Assembly (NCBI RefSeq): GCF_032917945.1 | Contig: NZ_CP136624.1 | Span: 1,116,001-1,180,000 of the forward strand | DNA length: 64,000 nt | Origin: Bradyrhizobium sp. sBnM-33 | GTDB taxonomy: Bacteria; Pseudomonadota; Alphaproteobacteria; Rhizobiales; Xanthobacteraceae | Reading direction: 5' to 3' | In this document: piece by piece, positions 48,609 through 58,084 of the stretch | How the letters are laid out: every line of letters begins with the position of its first letter | Position numbering within the stretch: the stretch's first letter is position 1 | The notes under the pieces: generated by a model | What the model saw: only the letters and a program-made list of their open reading frames with translations | What the model was told of the DNA's origin: nothing | Database searches by the model: none | Program-made: the position numbers and the translations under genes

Positions 48609-50069
48609 ATGGCGGACTACGATCTCGCGATCATTGGCGGCGGGTTGAACGGCGTCAGCATCGCGCGCGACGCCGCCGGACGCGGCTTGCGCGTCATCCT
48701 GCTGGAGCAGGGCGATCTCGGCGCAGGCGCCTCCTCGGCCTCGCCGCGGCTGATCCATGGCGATCTGGCAAGCCTTGAGCGCCGGCATTTGTTGCGGGTT
48801 CGCACGGCGCTGGCCGAGCGCGATATCTGGCTCCGCATCGCGCCGCATCTGGTACGCCCGATGCGCTTTGCGATTCCAGCCCATTCGGACGAGCGCCCGG
48901 CCTGGCAGTTGCGCTCACGGCTTCTGTTGTACGACCGGCTGGCCTCGCGCAGCGGTCTGCCGGCCTCGGCGACTGTCGACGTCACGCATCATCCGATCGG
49001 CAACGCGCTGAAGCGGCCGTTCGGCACCGCCTTTGAGTATTCCGACTGTGTCGTGGACGATTCCCGGCTGGTGGTGCTCACGGCCGTCGATGCCGCGGTG
49101 CGCGGCGCGGTGATTCGCACCGGCGCACGCTGCACCCGGGCCGAACGGGGCAAGGAATGGCGGCTGGTGACGATCGATCGCGGCTTTCGCCAGGTGATCA
49201 CGACAAGGGCGATCGTCAACGCCAGCGGCGCCTGGACGTCGTCCGTCGCCGAAACGGTGTTGCGCGTGCCGCCGCCGAAGCTTGCCGCCGAGCAGATGGA
49301 CCAGATCGTGGTCCGCCGCCTGTTCGACAGCGACAACATCTATGTGTTTCAGAACAGCGACGGACGACTGATTTTCGCCAGTCCTTATGAACGCGACTTT
49401 ACCCTGATCGGCACCGTCAGCCATGCTTTCAAGGGCGATCCCGCCATCGTCGCGATGGCGGCCGGTGACGTCGCCTATCTCTGCGATGCGGCGAACCGCT
49501 ATTTTCGCGAGCACATCGAGGCGGTCGACGTGGTGCGTACGCTTTCCGGGGTCAACATGGTGCGGAACACCGCGAGCGGACGCGACGGGGCGATGACGCT
49601 CGACAACGGCCGCGGAAGAGCACCGCTGCTCACGGTGTTCGGCGGCGACGTCACGACGTCGCGGCTGCGTGCGGAGCAGGCTGTCTCGAAGCTCACGCCG
49701 TTCTATCCGATGTCGCCACGCTGGACCGCGAAGGCACCGCTGCCCGGCGGCGATTTTGCCTGGGACCGCTTCGACAATGAAGTCGAGGAACTGCGCGAAC
49801 GCTGGCGGTTCCTCGGCGAGGAGGAGGCGAGACGCCTGGTCGGCGCCTACGGAACGAACGCGAAGGAGATCCTTGGCGACGCCAAGGAGCGCGGCGACCT
49901 CGGCCCCGCTTTCGGACCGGAATTGACGGGCGCCGAAGTCCGCTATCTCATGCAAAAGGAGTGGGCGCGCTTTCCGGACGACGTTTTGTGGCGGCGCACG
50001 AAGCTTGGCCTCACCATGCCGCCTGCGGACCGCGAGGCGCTGGCGGCGTTCATGCCGGCGGTCGTGTGA
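48609..50069 (+). CDS. glpD: Aerobic glycerol-3-phosphate dehydrogenase
   Basis: The 486-residue FAD enzyme oxidises glycerol-3-phosphate to dihydroxyacetone phosphate at the membrane. It shows MADYDLAIIGGGLNGVSIAR, GASSASPRLIHGDLASLERR, IVNASGAWTSSV and the C-terminal region with EVRYLMQKEWARFPDDVLWR and RRTKLGL. I prefer ATG at 48609. No glycerol kinase or transporter gene is adjacent. Confidence 0.93.
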   Translation: MADYDLAIIGGGLNGVSIARDAAGRGLRVILLEQGDLGAGASSASPRLIHGDLASLERRHLLRVRTALAERDIWLRIAPHLVRPMRFAIPAHSDERPAWQLRSRLLLYDRLASRSGLPASATVDVTHHPIGNALKRPFGTAFEYSDCVVDDSRLVVLTAVDAAVRGAVIRTGARCTRAERGKEWRLVTIDRGFRQVITTRAIVNASGAWTSSVAETVLRVPPPKLAAEQMDQIVVRRLFDSDNIYVFQNSDGRLIFASPYERDFTLIGTVSHAFKGDPAIVAMAAGDVAYLCDAANRYFREHIEAVDVVRTLSGVNMVRNTASGRDGAMTLDNGRGRAPLLTVFGGDVTTSRLRAEQAVSKLTPFYPMSPRWTAKAPLPGGDFAWDRFDNEVEELRERWRFLGEEEARRLVGAYGTNAKEILGDAKERGDLGPAFGPELTGAEVRYLMQKEWARFPDDVLWRRTKLGLTMPPADREALAAFMPAVV

Positions 50070-50084
50070 GGAAATGGATGGGAC

Positions 50085-51101
50085 ATGCACGGCGTGATCA
50101 GGCCAACTGTTTTTCTGGCGATCATCGGCTTGCTCGGGGGAATAGCCTATCGCTATTTCATTGATGATCCGATCGAAGCAACGCCGTCGTATTATCTCCG
50201 GAGCAGCTTGCACGGGATGGGCATAACGCTGGCCGCCTGGGGCGTTCATCTCTACTTCACGTCGCGACGAAGTGAGTGGATCAGCAGATGGCCGTTGCTG
50301 ATGGATCTGGCGGTGCGATCCGCGACCATGGCCATCGTCGTCGCGAGCGCGGCGCTGGTCTTGCAGGTAACGCTATACTGGGAATGGATCGAGACGAACT
50401 GGCTAATTGAGGAGTTTCCCATTGTCGTTGCGTTTAGCTTCTTCGCGTCCCTGCTCGTCCTGTCCACCTTCGAACTGACACGGCTGGTCGGCAGCCGCGT
50501 TTTGTTCAACGTGGCGCTTGGGCGATACCGAAGCCCGGTGCGGGAAGCGCGCGTGCTGATGTTTCTCGATCTTGCGGGTTCGACCTCGCTCGCCGAGACG
50601 ATGGGAGAACTGCGGGTGCAAGGCCTGCTCACCCGTTTCTTCTTCGACATTGACGGCGCGATCGTCGCGCATGGCGGTGAGGTTCACGCCTATGTCGGCG
50701 ATGAGGTCATTGTGACATGGCCGCTCGATGACAGGATGTCGGGAGGACGCTGCATCGATTGCTTCTTCGCGATTGCCGATGCCATCGCGGAAAGAGCGGA
50801 CTTTTATCGTCAGGAGTTCGGCATGGTGCCGAGCTTCCGCGCCGGCCTGCATGCCGGTTACGTGGTGATCAGCGAGTGCGGCAGCTCACGCCGCCAACTT
50901 GCCTATTTCGGGGATACCGTGAACGTGACGGCGCGGCTGCAAGAGCACTGCAAGGAGGTCGGCCGGAACTTGCTGGTATCGGCCGACCTGCTACGACGCG
51001 TGAAACTCGAGCCCGTCTTCGCCGTCGAAGCGCTTGGAGAGGTTCGCTTGCGGGGGCGGGCGGCGGCTATCGAGGTGTTTGCCGTCGAGCGACGTACCTG
51101 A
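50085..51101 (+). CDS. Membrane class III adenylate/guanylate cyclase
   Basis: The 338-residue protein has four membrane helices (about 6-24, 43-60, 72-96, 112-130) and a C-terminal class III cyclase domain. Metal ligands are Asp162 ([11 protein letters not shown]) and Asp206 ([10 protein letters not shown]), and the transition-state pair is Asn280/Arg284 (NVTARLQ). The purine-selecting Lys usually found near 202 appears to be Ala, while Asp277 is present, so substrate preference is unclear. It starts 15 bases after glpD and is probably co-transcribed. Confidence 0.9.
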   Translation: MHGVIRPTVFLAIIGLLGGIAYRYFIDDPIEATPSYYLRSSLHGMGITLAAWGVHLYFTSRRSEWISRWPLLMDLAVRSATMAIVVASAALVLQVTLYWEWIETNWLIEEFPIVVAFSFFASLLVLSTFELTRLVGSRVLFNVALGRYRSPVREARVLMFLDLAGSTSLAETMGELRVQGLLTRFFFDIDGAIVAHGGEVHAYVGDEVIVTWPLDDRMSGGRCIDCFFAIADAIAERADFYRQEFGMVPSFRAGLHAGYVVISECGSSRRQLAYFGDTVNVTARLQEHCKEVGRNLLVSADLLRRVKLEPVFAVEALGEVRLRGRAAAIEVFAVERRT

Positions 51102-51125
51102 TCGTCGCGACCTGCTTGACCTCAC

Positions 51126-52436
51126 CTAGTTTCGCTGCGCTTGCCGCGACCAGGCCTCGTCACGCGCCGAAGGCCTGCGGTCGAGCCGGGCCGAGATGCG
51201 CCGGGCCGCCTTGTCGCCCTGGCCGGCGCGCAGGTACGCCACGATCAGCGTGTCCTCCCACAATTCGCGCTGGGCGTGGCTGCCGCCGATCCGCGTCAAA
51301 TCGGAAATGGCAGGTTCGAGCAGGCGTATTGCACGGTCATTGTCGCCTTCCGCAAATGCGCGGATGCCGCGACAGAGGTCGATGGCAGCCTGCCCCGGCA
51401 ACAGCTTGCCGTCGGCTGCGCGTGTCTCGAGCTGCGCCAGTCGCGTCTCCAGCGCATCGCTGCCGGTCATCGCCGCGGCAAGCGCAAAATGAACGTCGGC
51501 AAAGTAGGCTCCGGCTTGCGGAAAGTATTTTTCGCCATAGGCCGCAACGTCCCTCCAATGCGCCTCCAGCCCGGTCTGGCCGGCTAGCGCAAGCCGCCAC
51601 AGCAGCGAGGCGCCGTCGGTGAAGATGTTCAGTGGCGGATAGGGCCGGCCTGCCGGCTTGATATGCTGCTCATAGATCGCAAGCGCGCCGTCGAGATCGC
51701 CGGCGTCGAGCAAAGTCAACGCGACGTGCCAGGCCAGGTGCCCATGCAGAAAGCTCTGGCGGTCATGCGCGGGCATCCATTGCGAAAGGAAGCTGCGGCC
51801 GGCCTCCATGTCGCCCTGCTCGAACATCGCATGCGAGAGGCCATGCGCTGCGTTGGCGTTGGCCGCTCGCAGCCCCATTGCGCGCTCGGACAGCGTCCGG
51901 CCGGTGGAGAGATTTCCCGCCTCGGTGTGCGACCAGCCGAGGTAACTGACAAACCACCAGTCCTCGCCATAATGCCGTGCGTGGCGTTCGCAGATCGCGA
52001 GCTTGGCCGTATCGTGATCGGGGCGGCCCGAGAACGCGTAGAGACCGAATGCGCCGAGCAGCAGCGACAGCACCTGCGCATCGCGGGGATATTCTTCCAA
52101 ATGTGCCTCGCCGCCGCTGACGGCAAGCTTCGGCTTGCTCTCGATCACCGCGGCGATGATCTCGACGTGATTCCTTTCGCGCGGCGTTGCGCCGGCTGCA
52201 AGCTCTCGGGCCTGCGCCGCCATGGCGCGCGCTTTGCCGCCCTCCATGTTGAGCTGATGCAGCCGCGCGCGGCCGATATGCGCCAGCGCAAAGCCCGGAT
52301 CTTCCGCAATCGCCTTGTCGAAGGCGTCCTCGGCGCCGTGCCAGGCCGACAGCATGCAGTCGACGCCGTCGCGGTAATGCGCCGCGGCGCGATCCGAGGC
52401 GGTTGTCAGTGGAAGATCGTACCTGTCCCGGTTCAT
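51126..52436 (-). CDS. TPR protein, TTC38-like
   Basis: A 436-residue helical-repeat protein. YDLPLTTASDRAAAHYRDGV and AEDAFDKAIAEDPGFALAHI match the start of TTC38-family proteins; further repeats run to about 400. It lacks a signal peptide and catalytic motifs. AAGGACA precedes the ATG at 52436. It lies downstream of the GlcG-like gene on the same strand with a 34-base gap, so they may form an operon. Molecular function unknown. Confidence 0.8.
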   Translation of the reverse strand: MNRDRYDLPLTTASDRAAAHYRDGVDCMLSAWHGAEDAFDKAIAEDPGFALAHIGRARLHQLNMEGGKARAMAAQARELAAGATPRERNHVEIIAAVIESKPKLAVSGGEAHLEEYPRDAQVLSLLLGAFGLYAFSGRPDHDTAKLAICERHARHYGEDWWFVSYLGWSHTEAGNLSTGRTLSERAMGLRAANANAAHGLSHAMFEQGDMEAGRSFLSQWMPAHDRQSFLHGHLAWHVALTLLDAGDLDGALAIYEQHIKPAGRPYPPLNIFTDGASLLWRLALAGQTGLEAHWRDVAAYGEKYFPQAGAYFADVHFALAAAMTGSDALETRLAQLETRAADGKLLPGQAAIDLCRGIRAFAEGDNDRAIRLLEPAISDLTRIGGSHAQRELWEDTLIVAYLRAGQGDKAARRISARLDRRPSARDEAWSRQAQRN

Positions 52437-52470
52437 TTTCTTGTCCTTGGGCGCGGTGGCATCGTCAGTT

Positions 52471-52971
52471 CTAGAAGTCGAGCTTGTCGCGGACGGCATC
52501 GATACCCGCCTTGGCGCAGGCCTCGTCCGCATCGCCGCCGGGCGCTCCGGAGACGCCGACGGCGCCCAGCAGCGAGCCTGCCGCTTCGACCGGCAACCCG
52601 CCGCCGATAATGACGGCGCCGGGCAGGTTGCGGATTCCGGCCTGCATCGTTCCGGGCTGACTGATGGCATTGAGTTCGGTCGTGCTGGTGCGAAAGCTCA
52701 CCGCCGTCCATGCCTTGCCCGAAGCGGTCGTTACCGTGTGGGGACCTGCAAAGCGGTCGCGCAGCAACACTTGCGTCACGCCGAAGCGGTCGACGACGGC
52801 GACCGTGACCTGAAAGTCGCGCTTCCGGCAATCCGCCAGCGTCGCACGCGCCAGATCGAGCGCCAACTCGGGGCTCAACGATTTGTAGGTGACGAGGGCT
52901 TCCTGGGCGGCGGCCGAGCTGACGAGCAGGCAAGAGATCGCCGTCGCTGCCAGCAAATTCCGAACGGTCAT
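52471..52971 (-). CDS. Secreted GlcG/HbpS-family protein
   Basis: The 166-residue protein has a signal peptide (MTVRNLLAATAISCLLVSSA, cleavage near AAAQ) and the GlcG/HbpS fold with LADCRKRDFQVTVAVVDRFG, LPGAVIIGGGLPVE and GAVGVSGAPGGDADEACAKAG. Family members bind heme or act as stress chaperones. GGGAGGG precedes the ATG at 52971. First gene of a possible pair with the TTC38-like gene. Confidence 0.88.
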   Translation of the reverse strand: MTVRNLLAATAISCLLVSSAAAQEALVTYKSLSPELALDLARATLADCRKRDFQVTVAVVDRFGVTQVLLRDRFAGPHTVTTASGKAWTAVSFRTSTTELNAISQPGTMQAGIRNLPGAVIIGGGLPVEAAGSLLGAVGVSGAPGGDADEACAKAGIDAVRDKLDF

Positions 52972-53119
52972 CAATCCCTCCCGATCACTCCTATCGCGCG
53001 CGGCGGCCGGCTTTCTGCGAGCTGCGAACCTTACCAGAGACGGGAGCTGCATCCAGAATATTGTGGCTGCTTGTTCCGGGCCGGTTGAGCGGATGGCGAT
53101 CCGCCGCTAGCGTGCGGCC

Positions 53120-54325
53120 ATGACGGCGCAGGCAAATGGCATGAGCGGGCAATCGCCTGAGATCGACACAGCGAAAATCAATACGGCCGTGGCGCAGACG
53201 ACGCCGATGGCGTCGGCCGACGACACGCCGCTGCTCCGCATCGAAGGAGTGTCGAAGAAATTCGGCGCCTTCCGCGCCGTGGACCGGCTCTCGCTCGACA
53301 TCAAGGCGGGCGAGTTCTTTGCGCTATTGGGCCCGAGCGGCTGCGGCAAGACCACGCTGCTCAGGATGCTTGCCGGGTTCGAGACCCCGGACGAGGGCCG
53401 CATCCTGCTCGGTGGCCGCGATATCGCGCCGGTGCTGCCGCATGAGCGGCCCGTCAACATGATGTTCCAGAATTACGCACTGTTTCCGCATCTCTCGGTG
53501 CGGGACAATATCGCGTTCGGCCTGAAGCGCGCCGGGATGGCGCGCGCGGCCATTGATTCCCGCGTGCGCGAGATGGTCGCGCTGGTCAAGCTCGAGGGCA
53601 TGGAGAAGCGCAGGCCGGATCAGCTTTCCGGCGGCCAGAAGCAGCGCGTGGCGCTGGCGCGCTCGCTGGCGCGGCGGCCCAAGGTCCTGTTGCTTGACGA
53701 ACCCTTGGCGGCGCTCGACAAGAAGCTGCGCGAAAGCACGCAGCTCGAGCTGATGGAACTGCAGCGCCGCCTCGGCATGACTTTCATTGTCGTCACCCAC
53801 GACCAGGAAGAGGCGATGACGATGGCGAACCGGATTGGCGTCATGGATGCCGGCCGGCTCGAACAGGTCGCCACCCCGCGCGATCTCTACGAGGCGCCCG
53901 CCTCGCGCTGGATCGCCCAGTTCGTCGGCGACGTCAATTTGTTCGATGGCGAGGTCACCTCGCACGAAGACCATCGCCTGATGATTGCGACCCGCGACGG
54001 CGGAGGCATCGTGGTCGCCGAGCCGCGCGATCTCGTCGGCAAGACCGTCGTCTCGGTTGCGATCCGCCCCGAGAAGGTCAAGCTGTCGCGCCGCGGCCCG
54101 GCGTCGGACGCGGGCATCTCGCAGGCGATCAACCGGCTCGAAGGCGTCGTCACCGATATCAGCTATCTCGGCGGCTCGACGGTCTACAAGATCAAGCTCG
54201 GGTCCGGCGCGGTGGTGCGCTCGTCGATCGCCAATACCGCGCGGCTTAATATCGACACTTTGAGCGCCGGTCAGGGCGTGGTGGCTTGGTTCACGCCCGA
54301 CGATTGCGTGGTGCTGGAACGATGA
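53120..54325 (+). CDS. potG: Polyamine ABC transporter, ATP-binding protein
   Basis: The 401-residue ATPase has Walker A GPSGCGKTT (about 73-81), Q-loop FQNYALFPHLS, signature LSGGQKQRVALARSLA, Walker B LLLDEPLAALDKKLRE, H-loop VTHDQEEAM and a C-terminal TOBE domain with AIRPEKVKLS. The first 37 residues are an extra Ala/Thr-rich extension. Sequence and the following permeases fit the putrescine/spermidine (PotG/PotA) group. Its stop overlaps the next start (ATGA). Confidence 0.9.
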   Translation: MTAQANGMSGQSPEIDTAKINTAVAQTTPMASADDTPLLRIEGVSKKFGAFRAVDRLSLDIKAGEFFALLGPSGCGKTTLLRMLAGFETPDEGRILLGGRDIAPVLPHERPVNMMFQNYALFPHLSVRDNIAFGLKRAGMARAAIDSRVREMVALVKLEGMEKRRPDQLSGGQKQRVALARSLARRPKVLLLDEPLAALDKKLRESTQLELMELQRRLGMTFIVVTHDQEEAMTMANRIGVMDAGRLEQVATPRDLYEAPASRWIAQFVGDVNLFDGEVTSHEDHRLMIATRDGGGIVVAEPRDLVGKTVVSVAIRPEKVKLSRRGPASDAGISQAINRLEGVVTDISYLGGSTVYKIKLGSGAVVRSSIANTARLNIDTLSAGQGVVAWFTPDDCVVLER

Positions 54326-55236
54326 GCACGCGCCGCATCTTCGCGCAGCCGGCGCGGTATGCCGCCATCGCGCCCTACCTGTGGATGGTGCTGTTCTTCC
54401 TGGTGCCGTTCGCCTTCGTGCTGAAGATCAGCCTGTCGCAGACCGCGATCGCGCAGCCGCCTTATGTGCCCGTCTTCGATTTCTCCGAAGGATGGACGGC
54501 GATCAACGCGGCCTTCGCGCAGTTGTCCTTTGATAATTTCAGGCTGCTGATCTCGGACAGTCTCTACATCAGCTCCTACCTGCGCAGCGTGATCGTTGCC
54601 GTAACCTCGACATTGATCCTGCTATTGATCGGCTACCCCATCGCCTACGGCATGGCGCGGCTGCCGCAGCGCTGGCAGGCGATTGCGATGATGCTGGTGA
54701 TCGTGCCATTCTGGACCTCGTTCCTGATCCGCATCTATGCGTGGATCAATATTTTGCAGCATGACGGCCTGCTCAATAAAATTCTGCTCGCGCTGCATCT
54801 GGTCTCGTCGCCGGTGGTGTGGCTCTCGACCGACAGTGCGATGTATCTCGGCATCGTCTATTCCTATCTGCCGTTCATGATCCTGCCGCTGTACGCGACG
54901 CTTTCGAAGATGGACGCGTCGCTGCTAGAGGCCGCAAGCGATCTCGGCTCGTCGCCGCTTCAGGCGTTCTGGTTGGTGACGTTCCCATTGTCCTTGCCCG
55001 GTGTCGGCGCCGGCGCGCTGCTGTGTTTCATCCCGATCATCGGCGAATTCGTGATTCCTGATCTTTTGGCCGGCTCCGGGTCGATGATGATCGGCCAGAC
55101 GCTGTGGCTCGAATTCTTCACCAACAAGGACTGGCCGGTCGCCGCCGCAGCCGCGGTCGCCTTGCTGGTGCTGCTGGTGCCGCCGCTGTTGCTTTACGAC
55201 CGGCTGCAGCGCCGAACTCTGGAGGGCAGCCGCTGA
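54322..55236 (+). CDS. potH: Polyamine ABC transporter permease 1
   Basis: A 304-residue inner-membrane permease with six helices. The EAA loop EAASDLGSSPLQAFWLVTFP contacts the ATPase, and YLWMVLFFLVPFAFVLKISL starts the first helix, as in PotH. It overlaps potG by four bases and potI by one. Confidence 0.92.
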   Translation: MSTRRIFAQPARYAAIAPYLWMVLFFLVPFAFVLKISLSQTAIAQPPYVPVFDFSEGWTAINAAFAQLSFDNFRLLISDSLYISSYLRSVIVAVTSTLILLLIGYPIAYGMARLPQRWQAIAMMLVIVPFWTSFLIRIYAWINILQHDGLLNKILLALHLVSSPVVWLSTDSAMYLGIVYSYLPFMILPLYATLSKMDASLLEAASDLGSSPLQAFWLVTFPLSLPGVGAGALLCFIPIIGEFVIPDLLAGSGSMMIGQTLWLEFFTNKDWPVAAAAAVALLVLLVPPLLLYDRLQRRTLEGSR

Positions 55237-56051
55237 TGGCGCGACGTGTCGGCAGGATATCGCCATTCAACATCACGGCACTCGCGCTGGGGATGGCGTT
55301 TCTGTATCTGCCGATTGTGATCCTCGTCATTTATTCGTTCAATGCCTCGCGGCTGGTCACGGTGTGGGGCGGCTGGTCGCTGCGCTGGTACCATGAATTC
55401 TTCAACGATCGCGCCATGCTGGATGCGGCATGGATGAGCCTGCGGGTTGCTGCGGTATCGGCCACGATCGCAACGCTGCTCGGCACGCTGGCGGCTGTGG
55501 GGCTGGCTCGCGGTGAACGCTTCAGGGGGCGGACGCTGTTTTCCGGCATGCTCTACGCGCCGCTGGTGATGCCCGAGGTGATCTCAGGGCTGTCGCTGCT
55601 GCTGCTGTTCGTAGCACTCAACGCCGAGCGCGGCTTCTGGACGGTGACGATCGCGCACACCACGCTAACGATGTGCTTCGTCACCGTGGTGGTGCAATCG
55701 CGTCTCGCCTCGCTCGACCGCAGCCTGGAAGAGGCCGCGATGGATCTCGGCTGCGATCCGGTGCAGGCGTTTATTCGGGTGACGGTACCGCTGATCCTGC
55801 CTGCAATCGCCGCAGGCTGGATGCTGGCCTTCACGCTCTCGCTCGACGACGTCGTGATCGCAAGCTTCACCACCGGCCCCGGCTCGGCAACGCTGCCGAT
55901 CCGGATCTACTCCGAAGTAAGGCTGGGGGTGAAGCCGGAGATCAACGCGATCTGCACCATGGTGATCGCGCTGATCGCGGTGCTGATCGTGATCGCCTCA
56001 CTCGCCTCGAAACTGTCGGGCGCGGAGGTTAAGAGCGCGGCGCCGCTGTAG
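55236..56051 (+). CDS. potI: Polyamine ABC transporter permease 2
   Basis: A 271-residue permease with six helices, EAA loop EAAMDLGCDPVQAFIRVTVP and the PotI-typical FTLSLDDVVIASFTTGPGS. Its ATG shares the last A of the potH stop (TGATG). No substrate-binding protein gene (potF) follows or precedes in the window, so the binding protein must be encoded elsewhere. Confidence 0.92.
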   Translation: MARRVGRISPFNITALALGMAFLYLPIVILVIYSFNASRLVTVWGGWSLRWYHEFFNDRAMLDAAWMSLRVAAVSATIATLLGTLAAVGLARGERFRGRTLFSGMLYAPLVMPEVISGLSLLLLFVALNAERGFWTVTIAHTTLTMCFVTVVVQSRLASLDRSLEEAAMDLGCDPVQAFIRVTVPLILPAIAAGWMLAFTLSLDDVVIASFTTGPGSATLPIRIYSEVRLGVKPEINAICTMVIALIAVLIVIASLASKLSGAEVKSAAPL

Positions 56052-56056
56052 CAGCC

Positions 56057-56142
56057 GTCATTGCGAGCGAAGCGAAGCAATCCATGTCGCCGCGAGTGGA
56101 GGAATGGATTGCTTCGTCGCTACGCTCCTCGCAATGACGGAG
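56057..56142. repeat. REP-like element CGTCATTGCGAGCGAAGCGA
   Basis: CGTCATTGCGAGCGAAGCGA at the left pairs with CGAGG/CGCAATGACG at the right, and inner arms AAGCAATCCA/TGGATTGCTT also pair. It lies between the convergent polyamine and sugar transporter operons. Confidence 0.8.
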
Positions 56143-56149
56143 GCAACGT

Positions 56150-57001
56150 TCAAGATTTAACCGCGCCGGCTGTCAGCCCGCCCACCATATACCGCTTGAA
56201 CGCATAATAGATGGCGGCCGGCGGCAGCGCGTAGATGAAGCCAGTGGTCATCAGCAATTCCCAGGGCGAGTCATCCGCGGCCAGGAAGTTGCCAAGCGCC
56301 ACGGGGAGCGTGATCTCGGTATCCCTCGATAGCAACAGGAACGCGTAGAGATATTCGTTCCAGGCGAGCAGGATCGCGTAGGTGCCGATCGCGACCAGCG
56401 AGGGCATCATCAACGGCACATAGACCAGCCGGAACAATTGCAGTGTGGTGGCGCCGTCCATGGTGGCTGCTTCATCCAGTTCAACCGGCAGCTTGTCGGA
56501 CGCCTGCTTCAAAACCCAGATCGCGTAAGGGGAGGCGATCGTCACCATCGCCAGGATCAGCGACCAGTGATTGTTCAACAGGCCGTAATTGCCCATGGTG
56601 CGGTACATCGGCACGGCGAGAAACGCCGCCGGGATAAAATAGGTGAACAGCGCCAGATTCATCACCCAGCGCCCGCCGGGGACGCGCAGCCGCGAGATCG
56701 AAAAGGCGGCTGCGGTCGCGATCATCAAGGTCAGCGCGCCCGCTGAAAGCGCGATCACCACCGAATTGAAGAACTGGATCCAGAAATCGCGCAGGAAATA
56801 ATGCTGCTGGTGGAACACGATGCTGAAATTGTTCAGCGTCGGATGATCAGGCCAGAGTTTGCCGGAGAACGCATCTTCCTTCGGCGAGATCGCGAACAGG
56901 AACATGTGGTAGATCGGCACCATGGTCCAGATGAACACGGGAATGCCGATCAGCAGCAGTTTGGCTTCGGTGCCGACTTCGCGGAGTGTGGGCAGCTTCA
57001 T
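56150..57001 (-). CDS. Sugar ABC transporter permease, MalG-like
   Basis: A 283-residue permease of the carbohydrate uptake (CUT1) type with six helices, FISPKEDAFSGKLWPDHPTL after helix 1 and the EAA loop DEAATMDGATTLQLFRLVYVPL. Its start overlaps the stop of the partner permease by four bases. The ATPase is not found downstream; the next gene is on the other strand. Confidence 0.9.
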   Translation of the reverse strand: MKLPTLREVGTEAKLLLIGIPVFIWTMVPIYHMFLFAISPKEDAFSGKLWPDHPTLNNFSIVFHQQHYFLRDFWIQFFNSVVIALSAGALTLMIATAAAFSISRLRVPGGRWVMNLALFTYFIPAAFLAVPMYRTMGNYGLLNNHWSLILAMVTIASPYAIWVLKQASDKLPVELDEAATMDGATTLQLFRLVYVPLMMPSLVAIGTYAILLAWNEYLYAFLLLSRDTEITLPVALGNFLAADDSPWELLMTTGFIYALPPAAIYYAFKRYMVGGLTAGAVKS

Positions 57002-57870
57002 CGCGACAACCGTTTCATCATGAAATAGACCAGGGGCAGCACCAGCGGCAGCGCGCAGACGATGGAAGCCATCGCGAGCGAGAGCTGGTCGAGCCGGAGA
57101 TAGCGGATACCAAGCGTGGCGAGCACGTGGGTGAGGTCGGCGGGGCCGCCGCCGGTGAGCAGATATACGCTGTTGAAGTCGCCCAACGTCCAGATCATCG
57201 AGAGCAGCGTGCAGGTGATGTAGAGCGTCTGCATCGACGGCCAGGTGATATAGCGGAATTTCTGCGACCAGCTTGCGCCGTCCACCTCGGCGGCTTCGTA
57301 GAGATCGTGCGAGATCGCGAGTCGCCCGGTCATCAGAATCAACGTCCAGAACGGCAGCGATTTCCAGATGTGCACGCCGATCGCCATGGCGAGCGCGACG
57401 CTCGGATCGTTCAGCCAGTTCGGGCCGTCCTCGGCGGTGAACTTGAAGATCAGTTGGTTAATCACGCCCCATTCCGGATTGAGCATGAAGCGCACGGAAA
57501 GGATCGTCGGTATCGAAGGCACCGCCCACGGCAGGATGAACAGCACCGACAGCCATTTGATCCAGGTGCGCTGCTGGGCGAAGAAGCCCGACAAAAACAG
57601 CGCGATCGCCATTTTCAGATTGATGCCGACCAGGAGGAAGATCAGCGTGTTGACCGCAGCGCGCGCAAAAATCGGATCGTGATAGAGCGCGACATAACTC
57701 GCCGGATGCCGCGCCAGCCACAGCCCGTAGCCGACGGGGTAGACCACGAAGGCCAGGAACACCAGCAGATAGGGGGCGAGCAGCACGATGCCCCAGACTT
57801 GCGGGGTGGTCAGCCGGGCTGATAGCGGCGGGCTTGCTATCGCCTGATCGCCGGAAAGCGTGATTGCCAT
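56998..57870 (-). CDS. Sugar ABC transporter permease, MalF-like
   Basis: A 290-residue CUT1 permease with six helices: WGIVLLAPYLLVFLAFVVYP for the first helix and the EAA loop EAAEVDGASWSQKFRYITWP. It forms the channel with the MalG-like protein. A 140-base palindromic repeat separates it from the binding-protein gene upstream. Confidence 0.9.
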   Translation of the reverse strand: MAITLSGDQAIASPPLSARLTTPQVWGIVLLAPYLLVFLAFVVYPVGYGLWLARHPASYVALYHDPIFARAAVNTLIFLLVGINLKMAIALFLSGFFAQQRTWIKWLSVLFILPWAVPSIPTILSVRFMLNPEWGVINQLIFKFTAEDGPNWLNDPSVALAMAIGVHIWKSLPFWTLILMTGRLAISHDLYEAAEVDGASWSQKFRYITWPSMQTLYITCTLLSMIWTLGDFNSVYLLTGGGPADLTHVLATLGIRYLRLDQLSLAMASIVCALPLVLPLVYFMMKRLSR

Positions 57871-57926
57871 GGTCGTCCGTACTTACAAAAATGAGGCGGC
57901 CGCAAGCTGCGGCCGGTGTGTTCGTA

Positions 57927-58066
57927 ACCTCTCCGCGCTTGCGGGGAGAGGTCGGATCGCTCTTGCGATCCGGGTGAGGGGGTACAGGACTTTCCGCGGG
58001 TTGCGCTCGCGGAGGGAGCCCCTCACCCCAACCCTCTCCCCGAGAAGGACGGGGAGAGGGAGGAGT
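57927..58066. repeat. Palindromic repeat between binding-protein and permease genes
   Basis: AACCTCTCCGCGCTTGCGGG and GGGTGAGGGG at the left pair with CCCCTCACCC and CCCCGAGAAGGACGGGGAGA at the right. It is inside the transport operon, after the binding-protein stop. In the RNA it would form a strong stem. Confidence 0.8.
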
Positions 58067-58084
58067 GGCCCTGTGCTGTTCGTA

